Of a stretch of 19,698 nt of DNA, positions 9,901 through 16,355 are shown in pieces. The stretch's first letter is position 1. Every line of letters begins with the position of its first letter. The notes under the pieces are model-generated. The model saw nothing but the letters and a program-made list of their open reading frames with translations, was not told the DNA's origin and did not search any database. Both the position numbers and the translations under genes were made by a program. Source of the DNA: Bacilli bacterium (GTDB taxonomy: Bacteria; Bacillota_I; Bacilli_A; ML615J-28; CAG-313); contig CAADXH010000058.1 in the NCBI GenBank assembly GCA_900752975.1, forward strand, positions 1 to 19,698. Reading direction: 5' to 3'.

Positions 9901-11691
9901 ACTAAAAGTTGTAGGTGAAGCATATCCAGTATAAGCAAATGTGTTTTTACAATAATATCCAAAATAACCAGTACCATATGAAGAGGTATAAGGAGCACCA
10001 TCAGTTAGGACATCAATTGATAACACACCATCTTCTAGTGCTTGAATTCCTATAATTGCAACTGTATAATCAGCTGATTTATTACTTGCGAAAGCAGCAT
10101 TATCACCATCAATATAGTTAGCATTGAAAACAAAGTTATCAGCTACTGTATTGGTTCCATATTTTTTATAAGAAATATTTGTTAAAAATGTCACAAGATC
10201 TGCACCTTTAGTTGCCAAGTATTTTCTTAAAAATTGGTTTGTTGCATCTTCACCTTCAAAATCATTAATCGGTGCTGAAATAATAGTATAAATTATGCTA
10301 TTATAGCGATAACCATCTTTATAATATCTAAATTCTATTTTAAAATCTTTTTTTACATTTTCAAGAGTGAAATAATAATTACCATTTTCTTCTTGTAGTG
10401 CAATTTCTTGTAACACATCGTTAAGGTAAAGTTCGCAATTTGCATTTTTAATTATTCTTGTGAATAGTGTTATAGTTATATCTGAATAGTAATCAACATT
10501 AATTGTATCACCATTAACGTGTGTTTCATTGCTTGTTACATTATCATCAATTATTGTTACTTCTTGTTCTTCAGTTGGAACAACCACAATTTCTTGAAAA
10601 TTAACTTTATATTTTTTTTCAACATCCTTCTTATAAACATTTGAAATCGAAAAGCCTATTTCATTCCATGTTTTTGTTGAAGAACCACTCGTTGCGTAAC
10701 AATCACCCCATTGTTCAACTCCATTTGACCAATAGTTTGAAAGAGATGATTCAATATAAGCATCTGTAGTTTGAGAAGAATCAATTGTTGATGCCACACT
10801 CGTTTTAGGTCTTACTTCATAAGTGTAATCAACATATTTAGCTAATTTGATAGTTTCACCATTCTTAGGGTGATAACCATTTTCATATAAACTATTACCA
10901 CTTTGTTTAATAGTAATTTCACCAAGTCTTTCATCATAACTGAAAGTTGCATCAAATGTAGGTCTTTCAGTTAAAATATCATACACGTAACATTTATAAG
11001 TATAATTATTGTTATTATCAGACCAAGTATATCCATGCTTATTACCTGTATAAGTAATCGCTACTGAATGGACCCCAGTATCTTCAAAGAAATACTCATT
11101 ATATCCACCATCATGATTAGCAATTGCTTTATCTAGTGCTTTAAAAGTTGAAACACCATAATTAGTACCATCTTTAAAAATAGCATTTTCAACTTCAACT
11201 ACGCCGTATCCATAATCACCAGTACCAGTACCAGCAGATTTTAAAGTAGTAAATCCTAAATATTTATTGGTAGTTAAAATAATAGTTTTACTAACAACTC
11301 CATCATTAGAAAAATCCGTAGCGTTTTCTCGCATTTTAAATGATTCATAAACGCCAGTAACATCAGTAGTTGGATTCCAACCTTTCTCAATTGATGTAAC
11401 CATATATACATTTGGTGTGGTCGTAGGAATTAGTGCGATACTACCATTAAAGCCTGTTTCTCCCACTAATTCTTCTACTTTTTCTACGTAAACGACATCA
11501 TTGATTTTTAAAGCACCTGTTGAAGCTGCATCAATTAAATACGTTCCATTATCTTCTTGCGATAGTACATTACCGTCAAGAGTAATTACATCACTTTCTG
11601 CCTTAACTTGAGTTGTTTTTTGAAAACTAAACAACGTTACAAATGTCAAGACAAAGAATAAACCTATTATAAATTTTATTTTACCTTTCAT
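3910..11691 (-). CDS. Giant MBG-repeat surface protein with C-terminal membrane anchor
   Basis: This 2593-residue secreted protein has a signal peptide (basic MKGKIK, hydrophobic core, likely cleavage after VKA at residue 31). In order follow: a beta-rich N-terminal region (to ~665); a Flg_new/InlB-repeat-like module (~670-745, VTNGSV... GQTISLNATPNTGYAFYYW); a beta-helix-like stretch (~758-1190) rich in LTINGNGKLVVDGKLIIG-type rungs; more beta modules; a short helical insert (~1395-1455); a tandem array of about nine MBG/Ig-like repeats (~1460-2270); a helical, coiled-coil-like stalk (~2356-2560); and one transmembrane helix (~2568-2588) ending KKVLK. There is no LPxTG or other sortase signal, so anchoring is by the helix itself. 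MBG repeats are typical of extracellular adhesins and stalks. ATG 11689-11691 follows AGGTGA. The neighbouring lipoprotein genes lie 16 and 11 bases away. A role in adhesion or surface structure is inferred, and the ligand is unknown. Confidence 0.9.
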   Translation of the reverse strand: MKGKIKFIIGLFFVLTFVTLFSFQKTTQVKAESDVITLDGNVLSQEDNGTYLIDAASTGALKINDVVYVEKVEELVGETGFNGSIALIPTTTPNVYMVTSIEKGWNPTTDVTGVYESFKMRENATDFSNDGVVSKTIILTTNKYLGFTTLKSAGTGTGDYGYGVVEVENAIFKDGTNYGVSTFKALDKAIANHDGGYNEYFFEDTGVHSVAITYTGNKHGYTWSDNNNNYTYKCYVYDILTERPTFDATFSYDERLGEITIKQSGNSLYENGYHPKNGETIKLAKYVDYTYEVRPKTSVASTIDSSQTTDAYIESSLSNYWSNGVEQWGDCYATSGSSTKTWNEIGFSISNVYKKDVEKKYKVNFQEIVVVPTEEQEVTIIDDNVTSNETHVNGDTINVDYYSDITITLFTRIIKNANCELYLNDVLQEIALQEENGNYYFTLENVKKDFKIEFRYYKDGYRYNSIIYTIISAPINDFEGEDATNQFLRKYLATKGADLVTFLTNISYKKYGTNTVADNFVFNANYIDGDNAAFASNKSADYTVAIIGIQALEDGVLSIDVLTDGAPYTSSYGTGYFGYYCKNTFAYTGYASPTTFSEEDPESINKNDKGFIAGTLAKSCCSEEWFTFKVLLKKDEIIYLAYNAGSDYSAAGTPDKLAIRNVRFVKSSQTTVSYEVTNGSVTASIDGVSFTDSATCLTGQTISLNATPNTGYAFYYWLCQELDDSGNVVSSRVISRHQQVETTIDGKLKYIPCIEKEETYKARIGDTYYQTLVDAVNAAVSGDMIILVDDVTLDSNLTIPTNVTLLIPYDIDDKTGTSIGNADVSRPSWGRGVKPNLTLTINGNGKLVVDGKLIIGAVQHSPNQDSQGMTSGAYSQIINDGIIEVNGKMDVRGLITGSGMLTVNDGAELKEPFMVNNYSGGSNTSDLYSANQFPFVQFATANIQCTKVINYGAKVIGSTSLYFWSSVTTQDVVLIDKIENKTSAGEGALIWLHPGSSLEINYSDKAIKEQVGNMNLTESGLNIITVYGTITAGEFYLQSYGSNKMLLSIPYTYNFEIASGATVLIERKYKLMPGSIITIMDGGAIDISETGELIVYNGLIQAPKSGKEYPSATILKKYGFDQVGMLINNGTLNINGRFLGLIQATELTGIVNVGEKADVQSAELVDGSAGSYTDNRTIFTLKAEIYGLYGREELKTGTTYKVYNLVEFVQTEYVMSYYKGNTSSATFIENAKIEINQKLSGRFLEYKDGNYYASVNFSIPEEIEDVQILINGTGYKTKADGTFTAYVNVDNALYSTSFDVEGSYHKAVIKMDEVTTLTEVVKNIILSDSNNYEKVYDKNGNITKEFNFKATVYFYGNVSENIDLTASISEDSYVLPNTKLLSEKYLIPYTKTLYIQPTSISKYVSAYNNLVEAVDLLGDATALYQDYLLLLDNRTTDELEYLNSIIKDCLDYKELIVKLTPVSVIYGELSLTLIGTSIDGTTKEVLAETTNYEVNGSAISAIFMYHGLYKDVNYETEVVINNVLLRDVNLTIDDKESIYGDPLLPLTGSMELVNNDRFEDVVELVKAAGNVPGNYEITARRIHPGYNLTVTNGNYTIAKRNIIVKVLDHKDIMKASSNIISDIAISVINSVDENYKLTYELYQDNAYITSIDENGTVKDVLDIGKYIIKPVLTSDCYVMESYELGNIEILIDNTYYDVTVTFNSDGVELEEKTYDGVEVLPLIKVIKHDTGEIVTENISYTLSNGTIIKNAGIYTINVAVNGVEYYNVKTFTINKKTISINIDRSEFVYNGLIQTPNYIVSDIVESDDVFVNAATVTSVNVGNYVIKALGLVGQHAINYNLPENTTAEYDIKQFELDVTIDKINQVYGDPEMLPTFSISTSIPSVDNINNIIKLTKEEGIVVGSYDINGVCINDNYKVNFVGGSKAYQILRRNATVVIDNKTTLYGDDLVSLTAQIFGLVKDDETLSFDSLFTLVKEEGLTAGNYEITGINVSDNYNITFKTAIYQIQQREISVFVDNVTSIYGDEIKDLSYTLTAGTLQFNDTLTSVVRITRESGKNVGSYKIVAEPINDNYLINIDYTNDNYSIYEITRRSVTAEIENAVITNKMGYSEVISSLKYHITKGNLVTNDNLNLEIYLVINDNIIDEANYHKHLCGGLHTLKGRYNNDNYDVTIIDATIEVIKPKISVVNVQNTFIYTGQEIAAFNYVNNIEGYLESATEASFRAWYYLKGDETKSEVKLMNAGIYIMVVEIVHTVSYEFADDAITEFEIEVQKQDISNLITVEGIEEGNYVIINTIKRPFASISSQLDVTIMETLSSNNNAVDEITNLGSYVFKVVIVDDNYKGEKIITFQVIRNIYDTVKQLSDERISMERSRGVEIINRSRALIEKIQNLTEIEKILIENNAECSRIVNEIIARNKELETMYQLALTVENEMMTIYAELNENDWEAKYEIYHNVHPLDEIARSFIDEGNIQKLEIVEKEIRMMLDKVEPTIEAIRHSLGAYSTTSDKAKVLIETRSLVLSLTANERRVVRCDENSSAALLEFEQEWTNYVNNLSVVSKTAEKVQTYQLILQLIMATAVLSTAGLIFKKVLK
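4880..7330 (-). repeat. Tandem array of MBG-like repeats inside the giant surface protein
   Basis: The encoded protein shows a landmark (YGD, YGE, YDG, YNG or YTG) recurring roughly every 75-90 residues, near residues 1463, 1537, 1714, 1788, 1868, 1944, 2022, a degenerate copy near 2108, and 2196. Good copies share a pattern: strand, YGD, about 45 residues, GxYxI, then (N/D)DNY and a basic switch such as RRN or QRE leading into the next unit. This fits MBG/YDG-type bacterial Ig-like domains. Copies are diverged at the DNA level, so the array is old and not a recent expansion. Confidence 0.75.
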
Positions 11692-11707
11692 TTTGTCACC
11701 TACTCTT

Positions 11708-14700
11708 CTATTTTCTTAAAATATCATATGCAGAGTTATCACTTAAATCATTATATTGTCTATCGACTGATAGATTGCTTGTTGCATCATATAGTAAGAA
11801 TCTAAAATCTTCACGACCTGCAGTATAATAAATAAAACGTGGGTTAGCAGGTGAGAAGAAATCTACACTTACATTATATGGTACTAATTTAGTAAAATCA
11901 GCTGATACATTTTCCATCGCAACACAACTGTAATTTTTACCGCCGCCGAAATAAGCAATGGCACCATTAACGTATGTTTCACCTTCATAAGATGCGAGAA
12001 TAGACTCATGGCCTTTGTAATATTCAGATAATAGTTTACTAAAGTCAAGATTAAACCCTATTTTAGAAGCAATAGTAGATAAGTTACCATTACTATCCTT
12101 TAAGCCTTCAATTAAAGTATCGCTATTAACTGCTGATACCTTTTTCCAATCATAAAAACGAACATCGCCTTTTAATCTTAGTAAAGCAGGATAACTTGTG
12201 CCAGCAATTCCACTCCAACCAAGTTCACTACCAAATTTAAAATTATCACTAAAATCCCAACCATGAAGCACAAGACCACTAAACATAGTATCTAAACCAA
12301 TACTGAATAGTCCTGCATTCATAAATACTGAATTCTCAATTGAAATATCATTTAAAATATAATTGTCATAGAAATATTTATCTTGATAGTTTTTGTTATT
12401 AACTTCATATTTCTTAGTTCCATTTGTTAAATATGGAGATGCATGCAAATAATCTTCATCCGTAGGATTAGAAATCTTCTTATTAACAATACTTTCATTT
12501 TTAACTATTTGGTTAGTGCCAATTTTCAACAAGAATTCACGAGCATTTGTAAATAATGTATTAGAAACACTAGTAGTGATTCGGTAATCTGCTGAATTAA
12601 AGTCTCTATCAGTGTGTGATTTACCGAATACTCTCATACCTGTACGTCCATTATTAATTCTTGAATATGAGATATTACAATTGTTACCTATTATTTCTAA
12701 AACTGTGCCACAGTAATCTAAATTTGTTAAGTCATAATTTCCGTTTGCATCAATGACACTTTCATCATTACAACCTTTTAATTCAACGTTTGTAATATTA
12801 ATATTATCGCGTAAAACAACGAATATGATATCATCTTGAGACTTAACGGCTAAATTATTTTCACCACCATTATAATCTTTGTTATATCTAACTAGATCTA
12901 ATGGTCCACGATATATTCTATAACCATACTTTTTATATAATTTTTGTGTTAAATTATCAGCTGAAATTGCATAACCGTTTCCATAAATATCAGTTGAAAT
13001 TTCCATTGCATATTTAATTTTTGCACTATCAAGTTTATTTGTATTTTTATAATATGAAATATCAGTAGTTGGATTCATGTATGTAACACAGCTTTTTGCA
13101 TATGCTTCATAATTAAAGCTATTATTTGCGGTCTCAATTCTTGGAGCAAGCATTATATTATCTTTCAAAACAATAACATATTCTTTATTAACTACATTCT
13201 TTGTGATTTCCATAAGTTCATCATATTTTGAAATATTAATACCATTATCTACAACATTTATTATAAGTGTGTCATTCACTGATGAATTAACTTTATCAGT
13301 AACGGTAATTCTAACTTCACCGCTTTTACCTGCCAAATGAAAGTTTCCATTTTCATCAATTTTTATAATATCTTCATCACTAGAACTGAATATTACTTTA
13401 TTAGTATCAATAGTATCACTACCATTTGACAATTGTGCAATTAGTGGTAAATTAATTTTATTATTTTGATCAAATGCAACTAATTTATTAAGGGAAATAC
13501 TATTATCAAATGAATAATATCCCAAAGTTACCATGTTATCAAAAGCACTACCTATTACTTTTATAGGCATACTAGCTACATCAATTGCAAGTGATAAATA
13601 GCTTGTAAAAATATCTACTTCTAATTCCTCTACTTCAATTAAACTAACACCGGTTATCTTATCAGTTATACGACAATTAAGTTTAAACTTGCCTTCTACA
13701 CTTGATGTAGGAGTGACAAAACATCCAAAATAATAGTGATTTGATGAATCAATTTTAGAAACAACAGTTACTTCACCAGCATTGCTATTATTTAAGAAAA
13801 ATTCAACATTGACTTTTGATAAGTCAGTAAGATCTGTTCGCAATGTTGCAACTCTAGTTCTTGTATTATTTTTCCTAATCATTAAGCTTAAACTTTTATC
13901 AACGTAATTAGCATAAGTCAACATTTTTTCGTCTTCGTGATTAACACCAATTATTATAGCGTAATATTCATTTTTTGAATTTTTTAAATTTCTTACAATA
14001 ATTATTTCTAACTTATCACCTATTGTAATATTTTTAGTTACTTCATTTTTCAAAAAATCATTAGGCAAATTAAATTCGTAAACTCCGGTTAATTCATTCC
14101 ATTTCAAGCTATCTCTTTCAGCAGTTGAACCAGCAATAAATATTGAATTATTACCATCCAAATCGGTAACTTTTAATGCACCTGCATTTTTAGGAGCGAT
14201 ATCACTAACTTCACTATCCCCATAACCCGCAACTTTGACAGTAGTTTTATAAGCAAACCTCATATTCAAATCATCTGCTTTTTCCACAATACTCTTTAAG
14301 CTTATTGTATCAATTCTTGGTTCTTTATATATTTGTTGCTCTTCATGTGGAATCACTGCTTCAATGATACCTCTAACACAAACACCATCTACGTTATCGC
14401 GTACTACAAGTACTTTAAGTTCATAGCCTTTCTTAATTGTCTTAGTTTTATCATTTTTCAAAAAATCTAAAGGATTATCAAATTCATATTCTCCAGTTTT
14501 CTTATTCCACTTAAGTGCTGAAGTAGATGCTGTTGATCCCAATAAAATAGTTTCATTATGTCCTTCTAAATCAGTAATTTTTAAATTGCCTCTTTCATTT
14601 ACTCCTTCGTCAGCACTTAATGTATTGCCAAAGCCACTAACTAGCACATTAATGCGGTAAGCAGCCTTAAAGTTTACACCATCTTCCATTTTTCGAACTT

Positions 14701-14833
14701 CCCCAAGTGTTTTAGTAACTACTTGAGGTTCTTTGTACTCTTTTTGTTCATTGTTTTTGTTACCACAACCAATAACAGTTAGAGTGATTAAAAATAATGT
14801 TAAAATGCTAATAAAATATTTTACTTGTTTCAT
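11708..14833 (-). CDS. Large lipoprotein: duplicated N-terminal domain, Big_2-like domain, beta-helix-like region
   Basis: This 1041-residue protein has a lipoprotein signal peptide with lipobox VIGC (Cys23), so it is tethered outside the membrane. Residues ~33-165 and ~170-300 are two copies of the same domain (shared GSTA..xxLKWN..TGxYEF...DFLKN and a following xLxxxxVR strand). The pattern of strands around a ITDLxG core resembles an OB-like fold, which is inference. Residues ~445-530 form a Big_2-like Ig domain (IFSSSDEDIIKIDENGNF, then VRITVTD). Residues ~550-860 look like a parallel beta-helix (NITNVELKG, NNCNISYSRINNGRTGMRVF) of the pectate-lyase/right-handed helix type. I see no clear catalytic triad, so binding is as likely as glycan cleavage. 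ATG is preceded by AAAGGAG. The gene lies 25 bases behind the ATPase gene and 16 bases before the giant surface gene. Confidence 0.88.
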   Translation of the reverse strand: MKQVKYFISILTLFLITLTVIGCGNKNNEQKEYKEPQVVTKTLGEVRKMEDGVNFKAAYRINVLVSGFGNTLSADEGVNERGNLKITDLEGHNETILLGSTASTSALKWNKKTGEYEFDNPLDFLKNDKTKTIKKGYELKVLVVRDNVDGVCVRGIIEAVIPHEEQQIYKEPRIDTISLKSIVEKADDLNMRFAYKTTVKVAGYGDSEVSDIAPKNAGALKVTDLDGNNSIFIAGSTAERDSLKWNELTGVYEFNLPNDFLKNEVTKNITIGDKLEIIIVRNLKNSKNEYYAIIIGVNHEDEKMLTYANYVDKSLSLMIRKNNTRTRVATLRTDLTDLSKVNVEFFLNNSNAGEVTVVSKIDSSNHYYFGCFVTPTSSVEGKFKLNCRITDKITGVSLIEVEELEVDIFTSYLSLAIDVASMPIKVIGSAFDNMVTLGYYSFDNSISLNKLVAFDQNNKINLPLIAQLSNGSDTIDTNKVIFSSSDEDIIKIDENGNFHLAGKSGEVRITVTDKVNSSVNDTLIINVVDNGINISKYDELMEITKNVVNKEYVIVLKDNIMLAPRIETANNSFNYEAYAKSCVTYMNPTTDISYYKNTNKLDSAKIKYAMEISTDIYGNGYAISADNLTQKLYKKYGYRIYRGPLDLVRYNKDYNGGENNLAVKSQDDIIFVVLRDNINITNVELKGCNDESVIDANGNYDLTNLDYCGTVLEIIGNNCNISYSRINNGRTGMRVFGKSHTDRDFNSADYRITTSVSNTLFTNAREFLLKIGTNQIVKNESIVNKKISNPTDEDYLHASPYLTNGTKKYEVNNKNYQDKYFYDNYILNDISIENSVFMNAGLFSIGLDTMFSGLVLHGWDFSDNFKFGSELGWSGIAGTSYPALLRLKGDVRFYDWKKVSAVNSDTLIEGLKDSNGNLSTIASKIGFNLDFSKLLSEYYKGHESILASYEGETYVNGAIAYFGGGKNYSCVAMENVSADFTKLVPYNVSVDFFSPANPRFIYYTAGREDFRFLLYDATSNLSVDRQYNDLSDNSAYDILRK
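13920..14737 (-). repeat. Internal domain duplication in the large lipoprotein
   Basis: Two adjacent ~135-residue units at protein residues ~33-165 and ~170-305 align along most of their length. Matching landmarks are KEPQVVTKTLGEV / KEPRIDTISLKSI at the start, FKAAYRINVLVSGFG / FAYKTTVKVAGYG, LKITDLEG / LKVTDLDG, LKWNKKTGEYEF / LKWNELTGVYEF, DFLKN / DFLKN, and LKVLVVRD / LEIIIVRN near the end. Identity is clear at the protein level but not at the DNA level. Confidence 0.85.
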
Positions 14834-14858
14834 GTGAATTCTCCTTTCTCTTTAATCA

Positions 14859-15593
14859 TTATTTTTCAAATATTTCAATAAATGCATCTTCTAAAGATTT
14901 ATTTGGATTATTTTTCTTAAATTCATGGATATCAATGCTTTCAACGATTGTACCATGATTTATTATATAAGCTCTATCACAAGTTTTTTCTACTGCATCA
15001 AGATTATGAGATGAATACAAAACTGTGTTGTTTTTATTCTTATAAACTTCCATATAATCTCGTAATGCTTTTCCAGTTTGTGGATCAAGTCCAGTTAACG
15101 GCTCATCAAGAAGCCAAAGTTTTGGTTCATGAATTAAGCTTGCCATGATACATACTTTTTGACGCATTCCATGCGAATACGATGATATTAGATTGTATAA
15201 AGCACTGCCTAAATTAAATATCTTGTCCATTTCATCAACTCTAGTTTGACGTAAGCTACTATCAACTTTATGAATATCTGCTATAAAGTTTATATATTCT
15301 AATCCTGTCATCTTATCAAACATGGCATGATTATCGGGAACATAACCTATTTCATTTTTTGCTTTTAAGTCATCTTTTACAATATCATGACCACAAATTT
15401 TAATAGAACCTTTATCAAATGCAAAAAATCCTGTTAAGCATTTAATCGTTGTCGATTTACCAGCACCATTTTTACCTAATAAACCTACTATTTCTCCTGC
15501 ATAGCAATCTATATTGATATCTTCAATTGCATATTTTTTTGCACGATTATATTTTTTATATAATCCTTTTATTTCTACTATTTTTTCTTGCAT
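14859..15593 (-). CDS. ABC transporter ATP-binding protein (CcmA/EcsA-like)
   Basis: This is a 244-residue soluble ATPase subunit with all nucleotide-binding motifs: Walker A GKNGAGKST (40-48), signature SHGMRQ (140-145, the variant typical of ABC-2 exporter ATPases), Walker B LWLLDEP with Glu164, D-loop GLD, and switch His196 in SSHNLD. The Q-loop position reads VPDN, with Asp where Gln or Glu is usual, a known variation in this subfamily. It would bind the cytoplasmic side of the permease encoded at 16356-18035 and drive export or extraction of a substrate. ATG is preceded by AGGAG 7 bases upstream, which overlaps the TAG stop of the preceding gene. Substrate cannot be read from sequence. 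The cotranscribed surface proteins are the obvious candidates. Confidence 0.95.
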   Translation of the reverse strand: MQEKIVEIKGLYKKYNRAKKYAIEDINIDCYAGEIVGLLGKNGAGKSTTIKCLTGFFAFDKGSIKICGHDIVKDDLKAKNEIGYVPDNHAMFDKMTGLEYINFIADIHKVDSSLRQTRVDEMDKIFNLGSALYNLISSYSHGMRQKVCIMASLIHEPKLWLLDEPLTGLDPQTGKALRDYMEVYKNKNNTVLYSSHNLDAVEKTCDRAYIINHGTIVESIDIHEFKKNNPNKSLEDAFIEIFEK

Positions 15594-15603
15594 ATTTTGA
15601 CTC

Positions 15604-16350
15604 CTATGATTCTACTTTGACTAAGATTTCAATTCTTTTATTCGCAATTGAAATCTTATTAAATTCATCTATCAATAAATATTTATATGTCATACCAACC
15701 TTAGTTAGTCCAACTTTCTTAGTCATCAGTTTTAAACTAAACTCATCATCTATAGCAACCACCTCACCATCAACAACATCAAGTGATGAAGTTGATAACA
15801 ATTCATTTTTATATCCCTTAAACATGCCAAATTCATTAATTAAATCATCTTCAGATGGTAAATACTCAGCAAGATTAATTACTGAATTAACGTTTGTTGT
15901 AATTTCACTTTGAGAAAAGTTTATTAATCTTACATCATCTTCTGTCATTCCAGGTTGAAGTTTAAATACTGGTAATGATGAAGTAAAATGATAACTAATA
16001 GTAGTTGATTTATCTCCTGCACTAACTAATATAGTAACATCACCTGTTGAATGGGGTATTACCTTACCATTATTAACCTCGACATTAGCACTCTTTCGTT
16101 CAGAATTTTCAAGTATTTTGTACGTTATATTTGCTTTAGCACTTTTAGGCATAACATCAACCTTTATCCATAGATCTTTATTATCATGAAGGTTATCACC
16201 TAAATCAATGACTCGATGTTTCTTACCCACTACTTCAATTGATTTTACAGGAGGATTAACAATAATAGGTGTGGTGTTAATAACTAAGTTAGTTGTAAAA
16301 ATCAAAATTACAGGAATAATTAATATTAAAACAATAATTTTTTTCTTCAT
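15604..16350 (-). CDS. Membrane-anchored extracellular protein with Ig-like (Big) domains, encoded between ABC subunits
   Basis: This is a 248-residue protein with an N-terminal hydrophobic helix (about residues 4-27, MKKKIIVLILIIPVILIF) and no lipobox cysteine, so it is a signal anchor or a secreted protein. Residues ~35-125 read as a Big_2-like Ig domain: SIEV start, VDVMPKSAKANITYKI, then a VNNGKVIPHSTGDVTILVS strand-turn-strand typical of that fold. The second half (~130-245) is another beta-rich unit with a similar rhythm (VVDGEVVAIDD... VGLTKVGMTYKY). It lies 5 bases behind the permease gene, with GAGGG overlapping that gene's end, and 10 bases before the ATPase gene. That position suggests it works with the transporter on the outside, for example as a periplasm-side adaptor. 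No characterised homologue is recognised. Confidence 0.8.
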   Translation of the reverse strand: MKKKIIVLILIIPVILIFTTNLVINTTPIIVNPPVKSIEVVGKKHRVIDLGDNLHDNKDLWIKVDVMPKSAKANITYKILENSERKSANVEVNNGKVIPHSTGDVTILVSAGDKSTTISYHFTSSLPVFKLQPGMTEDDVRLINFSQSEITTNVNSVINLAEYLPSEDDLINEFGMFKGYKNELLSTSSLDVVDGEVVAIDDEFSLKLMTKKVGLTKVGMTYKYLLIDEFNKISIANKRIEILVKVES

Positions 16351-16355
16351 ACCAT

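Noticed and set aside
14948..15148. 66-codon plus-strand frame
   Set aside because: Antisense shadow of the ABC ATPase gene, which carries all family motifs.
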